Positions 9,902 to 20,119 of a stretch of 64,000 bases of DNA are shown here, piece after piece. Every line of letters begins with the position of its first letter. Within the stretch, counting starts at the first letter, position 1. Origin of the DNA: Marinagarivorans algicola. GTDB taxonomy: Bacteria > Pseudomonadota > Gammaproteobacteria > Pseudomonadales > Cellvibrionaceae. Location of the stretch: assembly GCF_001292705.1 (NCBI RefSeq), contig NZ_LGAK01000001.1:62001-126000 (forward strand). The letters run 5' to 3'. The notes under the pieces are model-generated. The model had not been told where the DNA came from. It saw only the letters and a program-made list of their open reading frames with translations, and searched no databases. The translations under genes were made by a program, and so were the position numbers.

Positions 9902-12769
9902 ATGACTCTGAATATTTTCAAACTGCTATTTGGCTCTAAAAATGACCGCGAGCTTAAGCGTATGCGCAAGCTCGTTAAAAAAATTAATGCGCTGGAAGAG
10001 CAGACTAAAGCGTTAAGTGATGAAGAGTTAAAGGGCAAAACTCAAGAGTTTCGCTCGCGTCACCAAGGCGGTGAAACCTTAGACGCCTTATTGCCCGAAG
10101 CTTTTGCGGTGTGTCGTGAGGCGAGTCATCGCGTGATGGGCATGCGCCATTATGATGTACAGCTTATTGGCGGTATCACCTTGCATGAAGGGCGTATTGC
10201 CGAAATGCGCACCGGTGAAGGGAAAACGCTTATGGCGACACTGGGCGTGTACTTAAATGCTATTCCTGGTACCGGCGCACACTTGGTGACAGTGAATGAT
10301 TACTTGGCTAGGCGCGATGCTGAATGGATGCGCCCGCTCTATGAAGCACTAGGTTTAACTGTGGGTGTGATTGCCTCTATGCAGCCGCAAGAAGAAAAGC
10401 GCGATGCTTACAATGCTGATATCACTTACGGTACCAATAATGAATTTGGCTTTGATTATCTGCGTGACAATATGGTGCTGCGCAAAGAAGATCGCATGCA
10501 GCGGCCGTTGAATTTTGCGGTTGTTGATGAAGTGGATTCGATTTTGATTGATGAGGCACGTACACCTCTGATTATCTCGGGTGCGGCCGAAGATAGCTCA
10601 GAGCTGTACCGTGTTATGAACGTACTGACACCGACCTTAAAGCCTGTCGCTGACTCACAAGGTGAGCGTAATGAAAAAATTCAATATTCAAAGGTTCTGC
10701 TAGAAGGGCAGAAAAAACCTTGTGGTCTTCACGAGGCGCTAGAGCAAGCGGGCAATCAGAATAAAGATCTTGTGGTCGTTGATGCATCGGCTAAGCCGCC
10801 AGTGTGTCGCTTGGCTGAAAAAGGGCATTACATAATCGATGAAAAAGGCCGCCAAATAGAATTGACCGAAGAAGGTCATGAGCTTGTTGAAAAGTGGTTA
10901 GTCAATAATAAGCTGATGGGCGAAAACGACAGCCTATACTCGGCAAGCAACTTAAATCTATTACATCATGTACACACATCGCTAAAAGCGCATAAGCTAT
11001 ATAGCAACGATGTTGAGTATATGGTGCAAGATGATCAAATTATTTTAATTGATGAGCATACCGGCCGTACTATGCCCGGTCGCCGCTTATCAGAAGGCTT
11101 GCATCAAGCCATCGAAGCCAAAGAAGGCGTGACCATTCAAAATGAAAGTCAAACACTCGCCTCTACGACCTTCCAAAATTATTTCCGTTTATACAATAAG
11201 TTATCGGGTATGACCGGTACTGCCGATACAGAATCGGTAGAGTTTCGTCAAATTTACGATCTTGATGTTGTGGTGATTCCCACCAATAAGCCTATTGCAA
11301 GGCAAGATTTCAACGACCTTATTTACCTGTCGGTCAGTGAAAAGTACGATGCCATTGTTAAACAGGTTAAAGAACTGCAAGATAAAAAGGTGCCTATTTT
11401 AGTGGGGACTGCTTCTGTTGAAAGCTCTGAGGAAATCTCGCAACGCTTTAAAAAAGCCGGTATCAAGCATGAGGTGCTCAATGCCAAACAGCATGCTCGC
11501 GAAGCCGATATTATTGCCCAGGCGGGTCGGCCAGGCGCTATTACAGTGGCGACCAACATGGCTGGCCGTGGCACCGATATTAAATTGGGCGGCAGCTGGG
11601 AAGCCGATGTCGAAAAAATCGACAATCCGACTGCCGAGCAAATAGAAAAATTAAAAGCCGAATGGAAAGTGCGCAATGAGCAGGTAAAAGCCAGTGGTGG
11701 TTTGCATATTATTGGTACTGAGCGACATGAGTCGCGCCGTATTGACAATCAGTTACGTGGACGTGCAGGTCGCCAAGGTGATCCAGGCATGTCACGCTTT
11801 TATTTATCGCTTGATGATAATTTGATGCGTATTTTTGCTTCTGACCGCGTGCGCAATATGATGAGCTCGCTCGGTATGGAAAAGGGTGAAGCCATCGAAG
11901 CAAAAATGGTCACACGCGCTATTGAAAAAGCTCAGCGTAAAGTCGAAGGGCGCAACTTTGATTTCCGTAAGCAGTTACTAGAATACGATGATGTGGCCAA
12001 TGATCAGCGCCAAGTGATTTATACGCAGCGCAATGATCTATTGGAAATGGACAGCATTGAAGATGCGATTGCAGGTATTCGTGAAGAGGTGATTGATGAA
12101 ATTATCTCTAACCATATTCCACCGCAATCAATTGTTGAGCAATGGGATGTGCCTGCATTAGAGGAGGTGTTAAAAGCCGACTTTGGCGTTGATTTGGCTA
12201 TTGGGCAGTGGTTAAGCGAAGATAAAAAGCTTTATGAAGAGCCTTTGCGCAAAAAAATCATCGCAGCAATGGATGACTACTATCAGCAAAAGTGTGCACG
12301 CTTAGAGGGCGTTATGCGCGGCCTCGAAAAACAATTGATGCTGCATGTGCTCGATAATTTATGGAAAGAGCACTTGCAAAGCATGGACCAATTACGTCAA
12401 GGTATTGGTTTACGCGCGTATGCGCAAAAAAACCCCAAACAAGAATATAAGCGCGAAGCCTTTGAGTTGTTTAATGACATGCTGGTCACTCTTAAGCATG
12501 ATGTTACGCGGGTGCTCTTTAAGGTTGAGCCTATGACTGAAGAGCAAATGCACTTGATGGAAGCGCAGCGTCGAATGGATGCTGAGCAAGCAATGCGTAA
12601 TCAACAATTGCAGCATGATGATGCCTCGGCATTGAATGCACCGCAAGAGCCTGCACCACAAGCGCCTGCACAAACGCCTATGCGCGCCGGCCCTAAATTA
12701 GGGCGTAATGATGCGTGCCCTTGTGGCTCGGGTAAAAAATATAAAGCTTGCCATGGCAAGTTGGCGTAG
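9902..12769 (+). CDS. secA: Preprotein translocase ATPase SecA
   Basis: SecA drives post-translational export of signal-peptide proteins through SecYEG. Features are the N-terminal [13 protein letters not shown], Walker [29 protein letters not shown] (Walker B), [37 protein letters not shown] and the C-terminal zinc motif [16 protein letters not shown] 9902 fits the family N terminus; an upstream in-frame TTG would add 13 residues. At 955 aa it is longer than E. coli SecA (901), mostly because of an extra segment of roughly 45 residues at about 250-295, between the VDEVDS region and [10 protein letters not shown]. The remainder is canonical. Confidence 0.98.
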   Translation: MTLNIFKLLFGSKNDRELKRMRKLVKKINALEEQTKALSDEELKGKTQEFRSRHQGGETLDALLPEAFAVCREASHRVMGMRHYDVQLIGGITLHEGRIAEMRTGEGKTLMATLGVYLNAIPGTGAHLVTVNDYLARRDAEWMRPLYEALGLTVGVIASMQPQEEKRDAYNADITYGTNNEFGFDYLRDNMVLRKEDRMQRPLNFAVVDEVDSILIDEARTPLIISGAAEDSSELYRVMNVLTPTLKPVADSQGERNEKIQYSKVLLEGQKKPCGLHEALEQAGNQNKDLVVVDASAKPPVCRLAEKGHYIIDEKGRQIELTEEGHELVEKWLVNNKLMGENDSLYSASNLNLLHHVHTSLKAHKLYSNDVEYMVQDDQIILIDEHTGRTMPGRRLSEGLHQAIEAKEGVTIQNESQTLASTTFQNYFRLYNKLSGMTGTADTESVEFRQIYDLDVVVIPTNKPIARQDFNDLIYLSVSEKYDAIVKQVKELQDKKVPILVGTASVESSEEISQRFKKAGIKHEVLNAKQHAREADIIAQAGRPGAITVATNMAGRGTDIKLGGSWEADVEKIDNPTAEQIEKLKAEWKVRNEQVKASGGLHIIGTERHESRRIDNQLRGRAGRQGDPGMSRFYLSLDDNLMRIFASDRVRNMMSSLGMEKGEAIEAKMVTRAIEKAQRKVEGRNFDFRKQLLEYDDVANDQRQVIYTQRNDLLEMDSIEDAIAGIREEVIDEIISNHIPPQSIVEQWDVPALEEVLKADFGVDLAIGQWLSEDKKLYEEPLRKKIIAAMDDYYQQKCARLEGVMRGLEKQLMLHVLDNLWKEHLQSMDQLRQGIGLRAYAQKNPKQEYKREAFELFNDMLVTLKHDVTRVLFKVEPMTEEQMHLMEAQRRMDAEQAMRNQQLQHDDASALNAPQEPAPQAPAQTPMRAGPKLGRNDACPCGSGKKYKACHGKLA

Positions 12770-12793
12770 TAACCGTTACGAAAGGGGTAGACT

Positions 12794-14032
12794 ATGGCGG
12801 TTGGTGAACAAGTTTGGCCTCGGATGCACCCTATCGCAGGCTTAACACTGGGAACGGCAGCAGCAGGGGTCAAACACCCTAATCGCGCAGACATTGTTGT
12901 AATGGCTGCTGCTGAAGGCTCGACGGTTTCAGGTGTATTTACACAAAATGCTTTTTGTGCAGCACCAGTGACGGTGGGTCGTCAGCATATTGATCGTGGC
13001 GACGTACGTTACTTGCTTATTAATTCGGGCAATGCGAATGCTTGCACCGGTGAGCGAGGTCTCGCCGATGCCGAGCGCTGTTGCGATGCTTTGGCTAAAC
13101 TCGCGCATGACGAACTGGGTACCGCCATTGTGCCTCGCCAAGTTGTCCCGTTTTCTACGGGCGTGATTGGCGAGTATTTACCGGTTGACAAAATCATAGC
13201 TGCCTTGCCGCAGGCGCTACAAACACTATCGCTCGATGGTTGGTCTGCCGCTGGCCGAGCGATTATGACAACCGATACTCGACCAAAAGGCGCCAGCGTA
13301 CAGTTTGAGCACGATGGTGAGGTAATATCGGTCACAGGTATTGCCAAAGGTGCAGGTATGATTAGGCCTAACATGGCCACTATGCTCGCCTATATTGCCA
13401 CTGATGCCGTGGTGGCCCAGCCGCTATTAGATAGCATACTAAAAAGGGCGGCCGATCAATCGTTTAATCGCATTAGTATTGATGGTGATACATCCACGAA
13501 TGATGCATGTATTTTAATAGCGACAGGTCAAGCTGGCTTTCCTATGTTAAGTGCTCCGGTTGGCGAGCTATATAATAAGCTACTAGCTGCTGTGTGCGAT
13601 GTGCATCGGCAATTGGCGTTAGCCATTGTGCGCGATGGAGAGGGCGCAACTAAATGTATTGGTGTACGTGTTGAGCAAGGTAGTACTAAAGATGAGTGTT
13701 TAAAGGTGGCCTATGCTATTGCGCATTCGCCTTTGGTTAAAACCGCCTTATTTGCCTCAGACCCTAATTGGGGGCGCATAGTGTGTGCTATTGGGTATGC
13801 CGGTGTGCCCAGTCTTGATACGAGTCAAGTGAATGTTTATTTAGATGATGTCTGTATTGTGAGCGCAGGTGAACGAGCAGCTAGTTATACCGAGGCACAA
13901 GGGCAAGCGGTTGTTGACCATGCCGAATTCACTGTGCGTGTTGAGCTGGGTCGTGGCCATAGTTGTGAGCAGATATGGACCTCCGATTTATCGCATGATT
14001 ATGTTACGATTAATGCGGAGTACCGCAGTTAA
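12794..14032 (+). CDS. argJ: Bifunctional ornithine acetyltransferase / N-acetylglutamate synthase ArgJ
   Basis: ArgJ moves the acetyl group from N-acetylornithine to glutamate and can also use acetyl-CoA, in cyclic arginine synthesis. The 412-aa precursor self-cleaves between Ala and Thr; the site is visible as NMATML with Thr196 as nucleophile. KGAGMIRPNMA, the GDTSTND motif and DPNWGRI near the C terminus are typical. AAGGGG precedes the ATG. The stop overlaps the next start by one base, so it is coupled to the downstream Nudix gene, an arrangement also known next to secA in pseudomonads. Confidence 0.96.
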   Translation: MAVGEQVWPRMHPIAGLTLGTAAAGVKHPNRADIVVMAAAEGSTVSGVFTQNAFCAAPVTVGRQHIDRGDVRYLLINSGNANACTGERGLADAERCCDALAKLAHDELGTAIVPRQVVPFSTGVIGEYLPVDKIIAALPQALQTLSLDGWSAAGRAIMTTDTRPKGASVQFEHDGEVISVTGIAKGAGMIRPNMATMLAYIATDAVVAQPLLDSILKRAADQSFNRISIDGDTSTNDACILIATGQAGFPMLSAPVGELYNKLLAAVCDVHRQLALAIVRDGEGATKCIGVRVEQGSTKDECLKVAYAIAHSPLVKTALFASDPNWGRIVCAIGYAGVPSLDTSQVNVYLDDVCIVSAGERAASYTEAQGQAVVDHAEFTVRVELGRGHSCEQIWTSDLSHDYVTINAEYRS

Positions 14033-15042
14033 TGACGGCGAAAGTGAGTAGACAGAGAACCATTCAGGTGGTCCATGTGGCGGTAGGCGCTATTGTTAAA
14101 GACGGTCAAGTATTACTGGCAAAACGCGCATTACATCAACACCAAGGCGGCCTGTGGGAATTCCCTGGTGGTAAAGTTGAGACCGGTGAAACATTGGTTC
14201 AGGCACTCGCACGTGAGCTTCTAGAAGAGCTGGATATCCAAGTGCTTAGCACTGAGGCGCTTATTCAAATACAGCACGATTATGGCGATAAGCAGGTATT
14301 ACTGGATGTTTTGCGGGTAACTGACTTCAAAGGTGAACCCAAAGGCCAAGAAGGGCAGCCGCTTGAGTGGGTACCTTTATCGCAACTCACTGAATACGCT
14401 TTTCCGGCTGCCAATACACCTATTGTGAATGCGCTCACATTGCCTCGGGTTATGGCAATCACCCCTTCTACAGGGAGCAAAGAGCATGTTTTTCAGTTTT
14501 GTGTGAACGCTTTAGATCGTGGTGCCGGTGGCATTCAATTGCGTTCACCTCAATTGCCTTTTGACGATATCACTTGGGTGTATCAGCAGTTGCGGTCGTT
14601 GCCCATGGCATCAAAGCCCGTGCCGCAGGCTTGCCCAGTCTGGGTCAACTCGACACACTTAGTGAATGCGAAGAATCAATGGATGCACGAGCGTTGCCAA
14701 ATCTTTACAGCGATTCATGTATGCTCGAGGCACTTTGCTTTAGTGCCTGTTTTGCTTGATAAGTCGAATATTGATCGACACAAAGAGTACACCTTTACGG
14801 CCTCTTGTCATAATGCCGAGCAGCTTATTCAAGCCGCACAATTTGCTCGTGCGGCTTATTTATCTCCTGTTAAGACTACAACCTCTCACCCTAAAAGCGC
14901 ATCGCTGGGCTGGCCGACATTTGGCCGCTTAATCGCTAAAGCTCATCTACCTGTTTATGCGTTAGGTGGGCTTAAACTCACCGATTACGATACAGCGATT
15001 GCGCACTACGCACAGGGTATTGCGGGTATTTCCTGTTTTTAA
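14032..15042 (+). CDS. MutT-type Nudix hydrolase fused to a thiamine-phosphate-synthase-like domain
   Basis: Residues about 12-140 form a Nudix domain with an intact Nudix box (GGKVETGE, then RELLEELDI), as in MutT proteins that hydrolyse 8-oxo-dGTP. Residues about 145-336 resemble the TIM-barrel thiamine-phosphate synthase fold (ITPSTGSKEHVFQF at the start, PVYALGGL and QGIAGISCF at the end) but lack obvious full catalytic motifs, as is usual for this fused MutT subgroup. The start overlaps the argJ stop by one base. Sanitation of oxidised nucleotides is the best guess; the role of the second domain is unknown. Confidence 0.85.
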   Translation: MTAKVSRQRTIQVVHVAVGAIVKDGQVLLAKRALHQHQGGLWEFPGGKVETGETLVQALARELLEELDIQVLSTEALIQIQHDYGDKQVLLDVLRVTDFKGEPKGQEGQPLEWVPLSQLTEYAFPAANTPIVNALTLPRVMAITPSTGSKEHVFQFCVNALDRGAGGIQLRSPQLPFDDITWVYQQLRSLPMASKPVPQACPVWVNSTHLVNAKNQWMHERCQIFTAIHVCSRHFALVPVLLDKSNIDRHKEYTFTASCHNAEQLIQAAQFARAAYLSPVKTTTSHPKSASLGWPTFGRLIAKAHLPVYALGGLKLTDYDTAIAHYAQGIAGISCF

Positions 15043-15099
15043 TAGTGAGCATCTTTTCGCTGTATTTTTGTGATTCTACTTTCTTGTTTGCCTGAACTG

Positions 15100-16062
15100 C
15101 TATTGCGGCGAGGCAAATTTTTGTGTCCAGTAGTGGTTGTACGTTGTATTGTTGTTGAGTGTATAGCCTAGGCCAAACTCTTGATGGCTTGCTGACATCA
15201 AGTTGCGACAGTGACCTGGGCTATCGAGCCAGCCCTGCATAACAGAGGTTACATTGCGCTGCCCTGCGGCAATATTCTCACCCCAGCCACGGTAGTTGTA
15301 ACCAACGCGCGTTAGCCGGTCGCCGGTATCACTGCCGTCACTACCACTGTGGTCAAAAAAGTTATTATTCGCCATGTCATCCGAATGTATTTGAGCCGCT
15401 TGTTCAACTAAGCAGTTCCAGCGTAAAGGTGTGGTTGCCGGCTTTGCGTCATTGCCGCAGACTCGGCTTTGACTCCTAGCATTGTTAACGCTGTCAAGCA
15501 TTGCAATATCACGCTCATCCATACATGTATCAATAACCGCCTGCGGAGTCGCGCCAACATTGGCTGTTGTTGTAAATTGCCAGCTCAACTCGCTACCGGT
15601 TAAGCCATCTTGTGACATGACCTCTTGATCAACACGCACGGTGAATTGTGTGTTAGGTGATAACGGGGTTGAGGGGGTAAAGGTAAAGCGTTTGCCGTCA
15701 TGCTCTAAGGTACCAGAAACTGTGCCTTGAGTAGAGCTAAGTGTAATGAGCTCATCATTAAAGCTTTGCGCCATAATTTCTTTATTAAAAGCGACTGTAA
15801 TGGTACTAACGAGGGCCATATTAATAGCGCCAGCAGAAGGGTGGTGAGCGTTAATGACTAATTGATGACTATTAGTAGCCTCATTGCCTGCATTCTCGCT
15901 AAGGCTTGAGTTTGATTGACTTGAGGTCTGCGCACTGCTTGTGGAGATATTACTGTTTACATTTGCATCGCGACTGGGTTCCTCTTGACTTGATTCGCTA
16001 TTACATCCAGCCAGCGCAATGCAGCTGGTTAAAATTCCCCATTTCATCAAACAATAGTTCAT
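15100..16062 (-). CDS. CAP/SCP-domain lipoprotein with a bacterial Ig-like domain
   Basis: Predicted lipoprotein of unknown function. The N terminus has a short hydrophobic signal ending in the lipobox ALAGC (Cys20), followed by a Ser/Asn-rich linker (about 21-70). Residues about 70-168 fit an SbsA-like Ig domain (AFNKEIM, FTPSTPLSPNTQFTVRV, SWQFTT). The C-terminal 140 residues are a CAP domain with HSDDMANNNFFDH, GENIA and SPGHCRNLM, including the conserved His and Glu positions. A second in-frame ATG at 16047 (MKWGILTSC) is an equally good start. It is convergent with the Nudix gene. Confidence 0.85.
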   Translation of the reverse strand: MNYCLMKWGILTSCIALAGCNSESSQEEPSRDANVNSNISTSSAQTSSQSNSSLSENAGNEATNSHQLVINAHHPSAGAINMALVSTITVAFNKEIMAQSFNDELITLSSTQGTVSGTLEHDGKRFTFTPSTPLSPNTQFTVRVDQEVMSQDGLTGSELSWQFTTTANVGATPQAVIDTCMDERDIAMLDSVNNARSQSRVCGNDAKPATTPLRWNCLVEQAAQIHSDDMANNNFFDHSGSDGSDTGDRLTRVGYNYRGWGENIAAGQRNVTSVMQGWLDSPGHCRNLMSASHQEFGLGYTLNNNTTYNHYWTQKFASPQ

Positions 16063-16333
16063 AACTTATTAACTCGTAAAGGTGATTAACCGCGGTCATT
16101 CAATTCGGTTAGTATTCATATTAATTTACCTTTTTTCACACCTTTATGTAGTGTTCTTGTGGGGGGGAAGCTTGTCTACTTTGTCACAATTTAGGAAGAT
16201 TATGGTGAGGTGTTGGTTTTTAGGGAGCTTTTCGCCCTTTCACTCAAGAGTAAGGGGCTTTTGTGTGTGCTTACCATGCCTTGTGGCTGGCTAAAATGAC
16301 CTCAAAAACTAAGCAGTGATAAAAACTTGCAAA

Positions 16334-16352
16334 AGCAAATGATAATCATTAC
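16334..16352. promoter_or_regulatory. Putative Fur box
   Basis: The 19-base stretch GCAAATGATAATCATTACT matches 15 of 19 positions of the Fur consensus GATAATGATAATCATTATC, including the central inverted core. It lies about 115 bp upstream of the gene at 16468, so iron-dependent repression of that gene is a reasonable inference. Confidence 0.7.
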
Positions 16353-16467
16353 TATTTATGGGTGGTAATCAAACCCGCTAAGCGTTATAACTCATGCACT
16401 GTGTACTTCTGTGCTTTAAGCGTTTGGTCTTGATGTTCAATGACTGACAGTTAAATAGGATGGCACT

Positions 16468-16962
16468 ATGAAACCTCATATGAAATCTCAATATTTTTGT
16501 GCTTACCATGCGAAGCAAGTGTGTGGTAGTGAAACTCAGGCGTTCAGTCAGTGGGCTGAGGTGATGCGCCGTGGTACCAAAGCATATGTGCAATGCCGCC
16601 TTGAGGCGGCGACTCTGTTTTTGAATTCGGCGCTGGATATTGCCCAGCTACGCAGCGAATGCAATTCCAATAATGTCTTTAGTGTCATGCATTTGTGCAA
16701 GCCTGTAGAGTTTTTAATCCAGGTGGCTATTGCGGAAGGTCATTTTCAAAAAGCAACAGCCTTGCTAAATCGTTTAGCGATACTTGATGTAGCATCGTTA
16801 AATACAGGTGCATGCGAATTGAATACATTTTTGGGTGAGCAATACGCAGCAATTGAAATGGCCGAAAAAGACAGTATGACGACTGCTGGGGTTGAGCACT
16901 CTAAGCGAGAAGCTGTAACGCCTTTAATGATGGGCGGTGCAGGTGCAGTTTTGCTGCACTGA
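16468..16962 (+). CDS. Conserved-looking hypothetical protein behind a Fur box
   Basis: I do not recognise this 164-aa protein. It is mostly alpha-helical in character, has no signal peptide, and contains several cysteines (CAYHAKQVC, CRLEAATLF, CNSNN, CKPVEF, GACELN). The C terminus ends in a glycine-rich hydrophobic patch. It resembles in size and setting the small uncharacterised proteins of iron-starvation operons, but no relative can be named from the sequence. The strong Fur box upstream suggests induction in low iron. AGGA at 16457-16460 precedes the ATG. A copy of the dispersed repeat begins 46 bp after the stop. Confidence 0.65.
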   Translation: MKPHMKSQYFCAYHAKQVCGSETQAFSQWAEVMRRGTKAYVQCRLEAATLFLNSALDIAQLRSECNSNNVFSVMHLCKPVEFLIQVAIAEGHFQKATALLNRLAILDVASLNTGACELNTFLGEQYAAIEMAEKDSMTTAGVEHSKREAVTPLMMGGAGAVLLH

Positions 16963-17008
16963 GGGGCAAGGAGGAAGTCCATTATTCAATATGCTTGTTT
17001 TCTGGTAA

Positions 17009-17113
17009 CTATTCAGCCAAGCTGAAAAAATTCACCTGATGGGGTACTGATGGATTATTTTCTGGGCATTTAAGCGCGGGGCCTTGCAGGGAAAGTAAGG
17101 GTTAGACAGTGCA
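17009..17113 (+). repeat. Dispersed intergenic repeat, full copy 1
   Basis: This ~105-bp block aligns by eye with 47105-47208 at roughly 80-85 percent identity and one gap. Best-conserved blocks are AGCCAAGCTGAAAAA, TATTTTCT, ATTTAAG, CTTGCAGGGAAAG and AAGGGTTAGACAGTGCA. It begins 46 bp after the upstream gene's stop and lies in a 429-bp gene-free stretch (16963-17391) with no other recognisable feature. Confidence 0.75.
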
Positions 17114-17391
17114 GGAGCAAACTGTCGAGAGTGCTTATATAGCGTCCTTCTAATTGAGCAAGCTATTATGACCCTACCTATTGCATCGGCCTTGAGATAA
17201 GAGGCTTGGTTAATACCTGCTGTTGATACAGCATTGAAGTCGGTTAAAGGTTTTACGGCATTGGTGTCAGCTTAAGTATCGCTTGCTAGCATGCTGGCAC
17301 CTTACTGTGGAGGGGCTATCCCCCTCCAAAAGAGTTCCGGCGAGTCTACTGGTGTATTAAGCGTGTAGGCTCGGCGAAGTACTGACGTTGT

Positions 17392-18117
17392 TTATTCGTC
17401 GGGTAACTCAGCGTTGTGATATACCTCTTGTACGTCATCACAATCATTAAGTAGCTCTAAAAATTTATCGAACACCTCAACATCTTCGGCCTTTAATTCG
17501 GTATGCAATTGCGGGATAAAAGTGATTTCTTCCACGTCAAATATAATGTCACCAAAGGCTTCGGTAATGGCTGTTTTTGCTTTAAAAAAGTCATTTTGTG
17601 GTGTTAATACGGTAATGCTACCTTCTTCGCTGCGAATATCCGATACATCCACGTCTTGCTCCATAAGGATTTCTAAGACGGCGTCTTCGTCATCGTGCTT
17701 AAAGGTTAATACGGCGCGGTGGTCAAACATGTGAGCCACTGAGCCTTGTGCGCCTAATTTTGCCTTGGCTTTGTTAAAGCAGGTACGTACATCGCCAAAG
17801 GTGCGATTATTGTTATCGGTTAAGCAGTCGACGATTACCATGCAATTACTTGGGCCAAAACCTTCAAAGCGCACAGTCACAAAATCTTCACCGCCGCCGC
17901 CTTTGGCCTTGTCTATGGCTTTATCAATAACATGGCTTGGCACTTGCTCTTTTTTAGCTTTTTCAATTAAGCGGCGCAAGCTTAAGTTTGCGCTGGGGTC
18001 AAAGCCACCGTTTTTAGCGCATACATAAATTTCTTTGCCGTACTTAGAGTAAAGCTTTGTTTTCATTGCGCCGGTTTTGGCCATCGAGGCTTTGCGATTT
18101 TCGTAGGTTCTTCCCAT
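17392..18117 (-). CDS. yeeN: YebC/PmpR (TACO1) family protein, YeeN-like
   Basis: Family members bind nucleic acid or ribosomes and act as transcription regulators or as translation factors that ease polyproline stalling. The 241-aa protein begins [32 protein letters not shown], the short form of the N terminus found in YeeN rather than the KHAKR form of YebC, and keeps [62 protein letters not shown] and a C terminus ending [12 protein letters not shown]. It is full length. It stands alone on the minus strand; the next gene is divergent. Confidence 0.9.
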   Translation of the reverse strand: MGRTYENRKASMAKTGAMKTKLYSKYGKEIYVCAKNGGFDPSANLSLRRLIEKAKKEQVPSHVIDKAIDKAKGGGGEDFVTVRFEGFGPSNCMVIVDCLTDNNNRTFGDVRTCFNKAKAKLGAQGSVAHMFDHRAVLTFKHDDEDAVLEILMEQDVDVSDIRSEEGSITVLTPQNDFFKAKTAITEAFGDIIFDVEEITFIPQLHTELKAEDVEVFDKFLELLNDCDDVQEVYHNAELPDE

Positions 18118-18490
18118 GGGTCTTCTCTTAGTCTGACGGTTGCAAAGTATTGTGCATATCAGCCCTATTATGCCGTGTTGAGGCGGTCGTGATAACCCTT
18201 ATTGGCTCTCAAGGCTATAATAGTCTACTAAAATGTGAGAGTAAGCGATCAATCCTGTTATGTACAGCTACTGACTGAGTGCTGTCTGGGTGATAGATAC
18301 CTCAGCACCTCAGAAGGGCTATGCTCTGGCTAAGTCCTCATTTGGCCGTGCTGAAGTGCGCTTTTAGCTTCAGAGGTTATTCCCAGTATGGGTGGCTGGT
18401 GCAATCTTGGTGTCTATACCGCTTATTTTATTGGCAGTGATAGGTTTTTTCGTCTGCTCTAAACATCTGTTGTATTTAAGGTAAGTATAC
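18118..18490. other. Divergent intergenic region yeeN / elaA
   Basis: This 373-bp region must hold promoters for both flanking genes. I see no convincing operator, hairpin or small gene. The 12-mer GTAAGCGATCAA (18240-18251) recurs just after the dispersed repeat near 47218, which may be chance. Confidence 0.4.
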
Positions 18491-18937
18491 ATGCAATTAC
18501 AGTTCAAGTGGTCGCGCTTAGAGGTGCTGAGCGCTTTAGAGGCATTCGAAATCATAAAGGCTCGTGAGGCCGTGTTTGTTGTTGAGCAGCAATGCGCGTA
18601 TCAAGAGGCCGATGAGATGGATCTTGCATCATGGCATTTAATGGTGACATTAAATCATACATTAGTTGCTTATGCGCGTGTGGTGGATCCAGGTATTAAA
18701 TATAAGCAGCCATCTATAGGCCGCGTTATGACAGTAAAAAAATTTAGAAAGTTAGCAATAGGTCGCTCGTTAATGCTTGAAGCCATTCGTTTCACGGAGC
18801 AGACATTTTCTGGGCAGGGTATTAAAATTGGTGCTCAAGTGTATTTAAAGAATTTTTATGCTTCGCTCGGGTTTGAGGCTGTGAGTGAGCAGTACGATGA
18901 GGATGGTATTGCACACATCGATATGCTTAAAAGCTAA
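18491..18937 (+). CDS. elaA: ElaA-like GNAT acetyltransferase
   Basis: Predicted acetyl-CoA-dependent N-acetyltransferase of the ElaA subfamily; the natural substrate is unknown. The 148-aa length matches ElaA. Typical motifs are AREAVFVVEQQCAYQEADEMD near the N terminus, the VAYARVVDPG strand, and the acetyl-CoA loop IGRVMTVKKFRKLAIGRSLM, followed by FYASLGFEAVSE. AAGG lies about 10 bases before the ATG. A bidirectional hairpin follows the stop. Confidence 0.88.
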   Translation: MQLQFKWSRLEVLSALEAFEIIKAREAVFVVEQQCAYQEADEMDLASWHLMVTLNHTLVAYARVVDPGIKYKQPSIGRVMTVKKFRKLAIGRSLMLEAIRFTEQTFSGQGIKIGAQVYLKNFYASLGFEAVSEQYDEDGIAHIDMLKS

Positions 18938-18951
18938 CGCCTATCATCACA

Positions 18952-19001
18952 AATCCAATAAAAAAACCGCAGGATAAAATACAGGGCTTTTTTATTGGAT
19001 T
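18952..19001. terminator. Bidirectional terminator between elaA and the lipase-like gene
   Basis: Arms AATCCAATAAAAAA (18952-18965) and TTTTTTATTGGATT (18988-19001) are perfect complements with a 22-base loop. The A- and T-tracts suit termination from both converging genes. Confidence 0.7.
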
Positions 19002-19033
19002 GCTATCCTTTTAGTATGTTGCGTGACGCCTGT

Positions 19034-20119
19034 TTATTTGTTTTTGTAAATGAATTGGTCGTCACCTGGTGTTCTTGTCCATACACCTTCACGTTGCACA
19101 AGTTTTTGTGTGCTCTGCATAAGCTCTTTTATTCTGCTGGTACTAGTGCTCGCTGTTGCTCCATCATCTCGAGTTCCTTTGATGGTGGGTGAGGCAAACG
19201 AGAAAGACCAAAAATAATACCATCGTGCAGCAGTGTGTTTTTTGTCGATTTCCCATGGAGCAAAATACCAAGGCTTCACTTCAGTGAAAGCAATAATATC
19301 AATGAGTGCATTGTTGGCATCGCCAGCTAATAAGCTACTTGTAACAACGCTGGTGCGATACGCTTCAATAGCAATATCGTTATTGATTAAGCGCTTGGCT
19401 ATATTGCGTGACTCTTCGCCTACCCAGGCATTACCGAGATAGGCTTTTCCGCCATTAGAATAAAAGTAGTCTAGCAGTGCAACGCGTTGGGGGAGTAGTT
19501 GAGCGCGAAGGTTATTCGTTTGCACGCCGGTCAGTAATGCGTCAGACAGCGTCAGCGCTAGTTGACTACCCAAAGAGTGTCCTGCAATGCGTAACTCAGG
19601 GCCTTGAAAGTCGGCGAGGTTAGCGATTAAATTTTTATACAGTAATTGGGTGACATTATCGCCCCCCGTGACATTACTATAACTTCCGTTGAGTCGCTTC
19701 CAGCGCATGGCTTTTGGGCCTTCTGCCGTCCAAATTTTGGCTTCGGCATCTTTGACTTCGCTTTCGTCTGAAAATTGATTCCAATATAAGATGCCTACAT
19801 TGTAACCCGCATTAATCCAGCCCTCAGCGACATTTTCCTCGGGGCCGCCGCGTGAACTTACGTCAAAAGATTCGCGAATTTTTTTGACCGAACTATCTAT
19901 GAGCCAGCCATGAATATAAATGATTGTCTTTTTGTTTTTATTGTAATAAGGATTAGCATTACCCGGTATGGCTTTTTGGTAATTATCGCCCGAGCCAAAC
20001 CAGTAAAGCCCGTAATCTAAATTAGAAAAAGTGCTATTAGGCCATGATGCGGCGGACGCGCTAACACTTAAAAAACTAATAACGAATAGTGTTATGTAAG
20101 TTGTGAGTATTTTTTTCAT
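19034..20119 (-). CDS. Secreted lipase-like alpha/beta hydrolase
   Basis: Predicted exported serine esterase or lipase. The 361-aa protein has a Sec signal peptide (KK, hydrophobic stretch, ASA-A cleavage near residue 23). IIYIHGW at about 66-72 would form the oxyanion region and GHSLG at about 180-184 carries the nucleophile Ser182, the order found in the pancreatic-lipase-like superfamily. The C terminus is Ser/Thr-rich and polar, without a recognisable domain. AGGA precedes the ATG. Substrate cannot be told from sequence. It is followed by the shared bidirectional terminator. Confidence 0.8.
   Translation of the reverse strand: MKKILTTYITLFVISFLSVSASAASWPNSTFSNLDYGLYWFGSGDNYQKAIPGNANPYYNKNKKTIIYIHGWLIDSSVKKIRESFDVSSRGGPEENVAEGWINAGYNVGILYWNQFSDESEVKDAEAKIWTAEGPKAMRWKRLNGSYSNVTGGDNVTQLLYKNLIANLADFQGPELRIAGHSLGSQLALTLSDALLTGVQTNNLRAQLLPQRVALLDYFYSNGGKAYLGNAWVGEESRNIAKRLINNDIAIEAYRTSVVTSSLLAGDANNALIDIIAFTEVKPWYFAPWEIDKKHTAARWYYFWSFSFASPTIKGTRDDGATASTSTSRIKELMQSTQKLVQREGVWTRTPGDDQFIYKNK

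Noticed and set aside
16082-16294. 70-codon plus-strand frame upstream of the Fur box
   Set aside because: Composition is erratic (runs of Trp, Phe, Cys), and there is no ribosome site.
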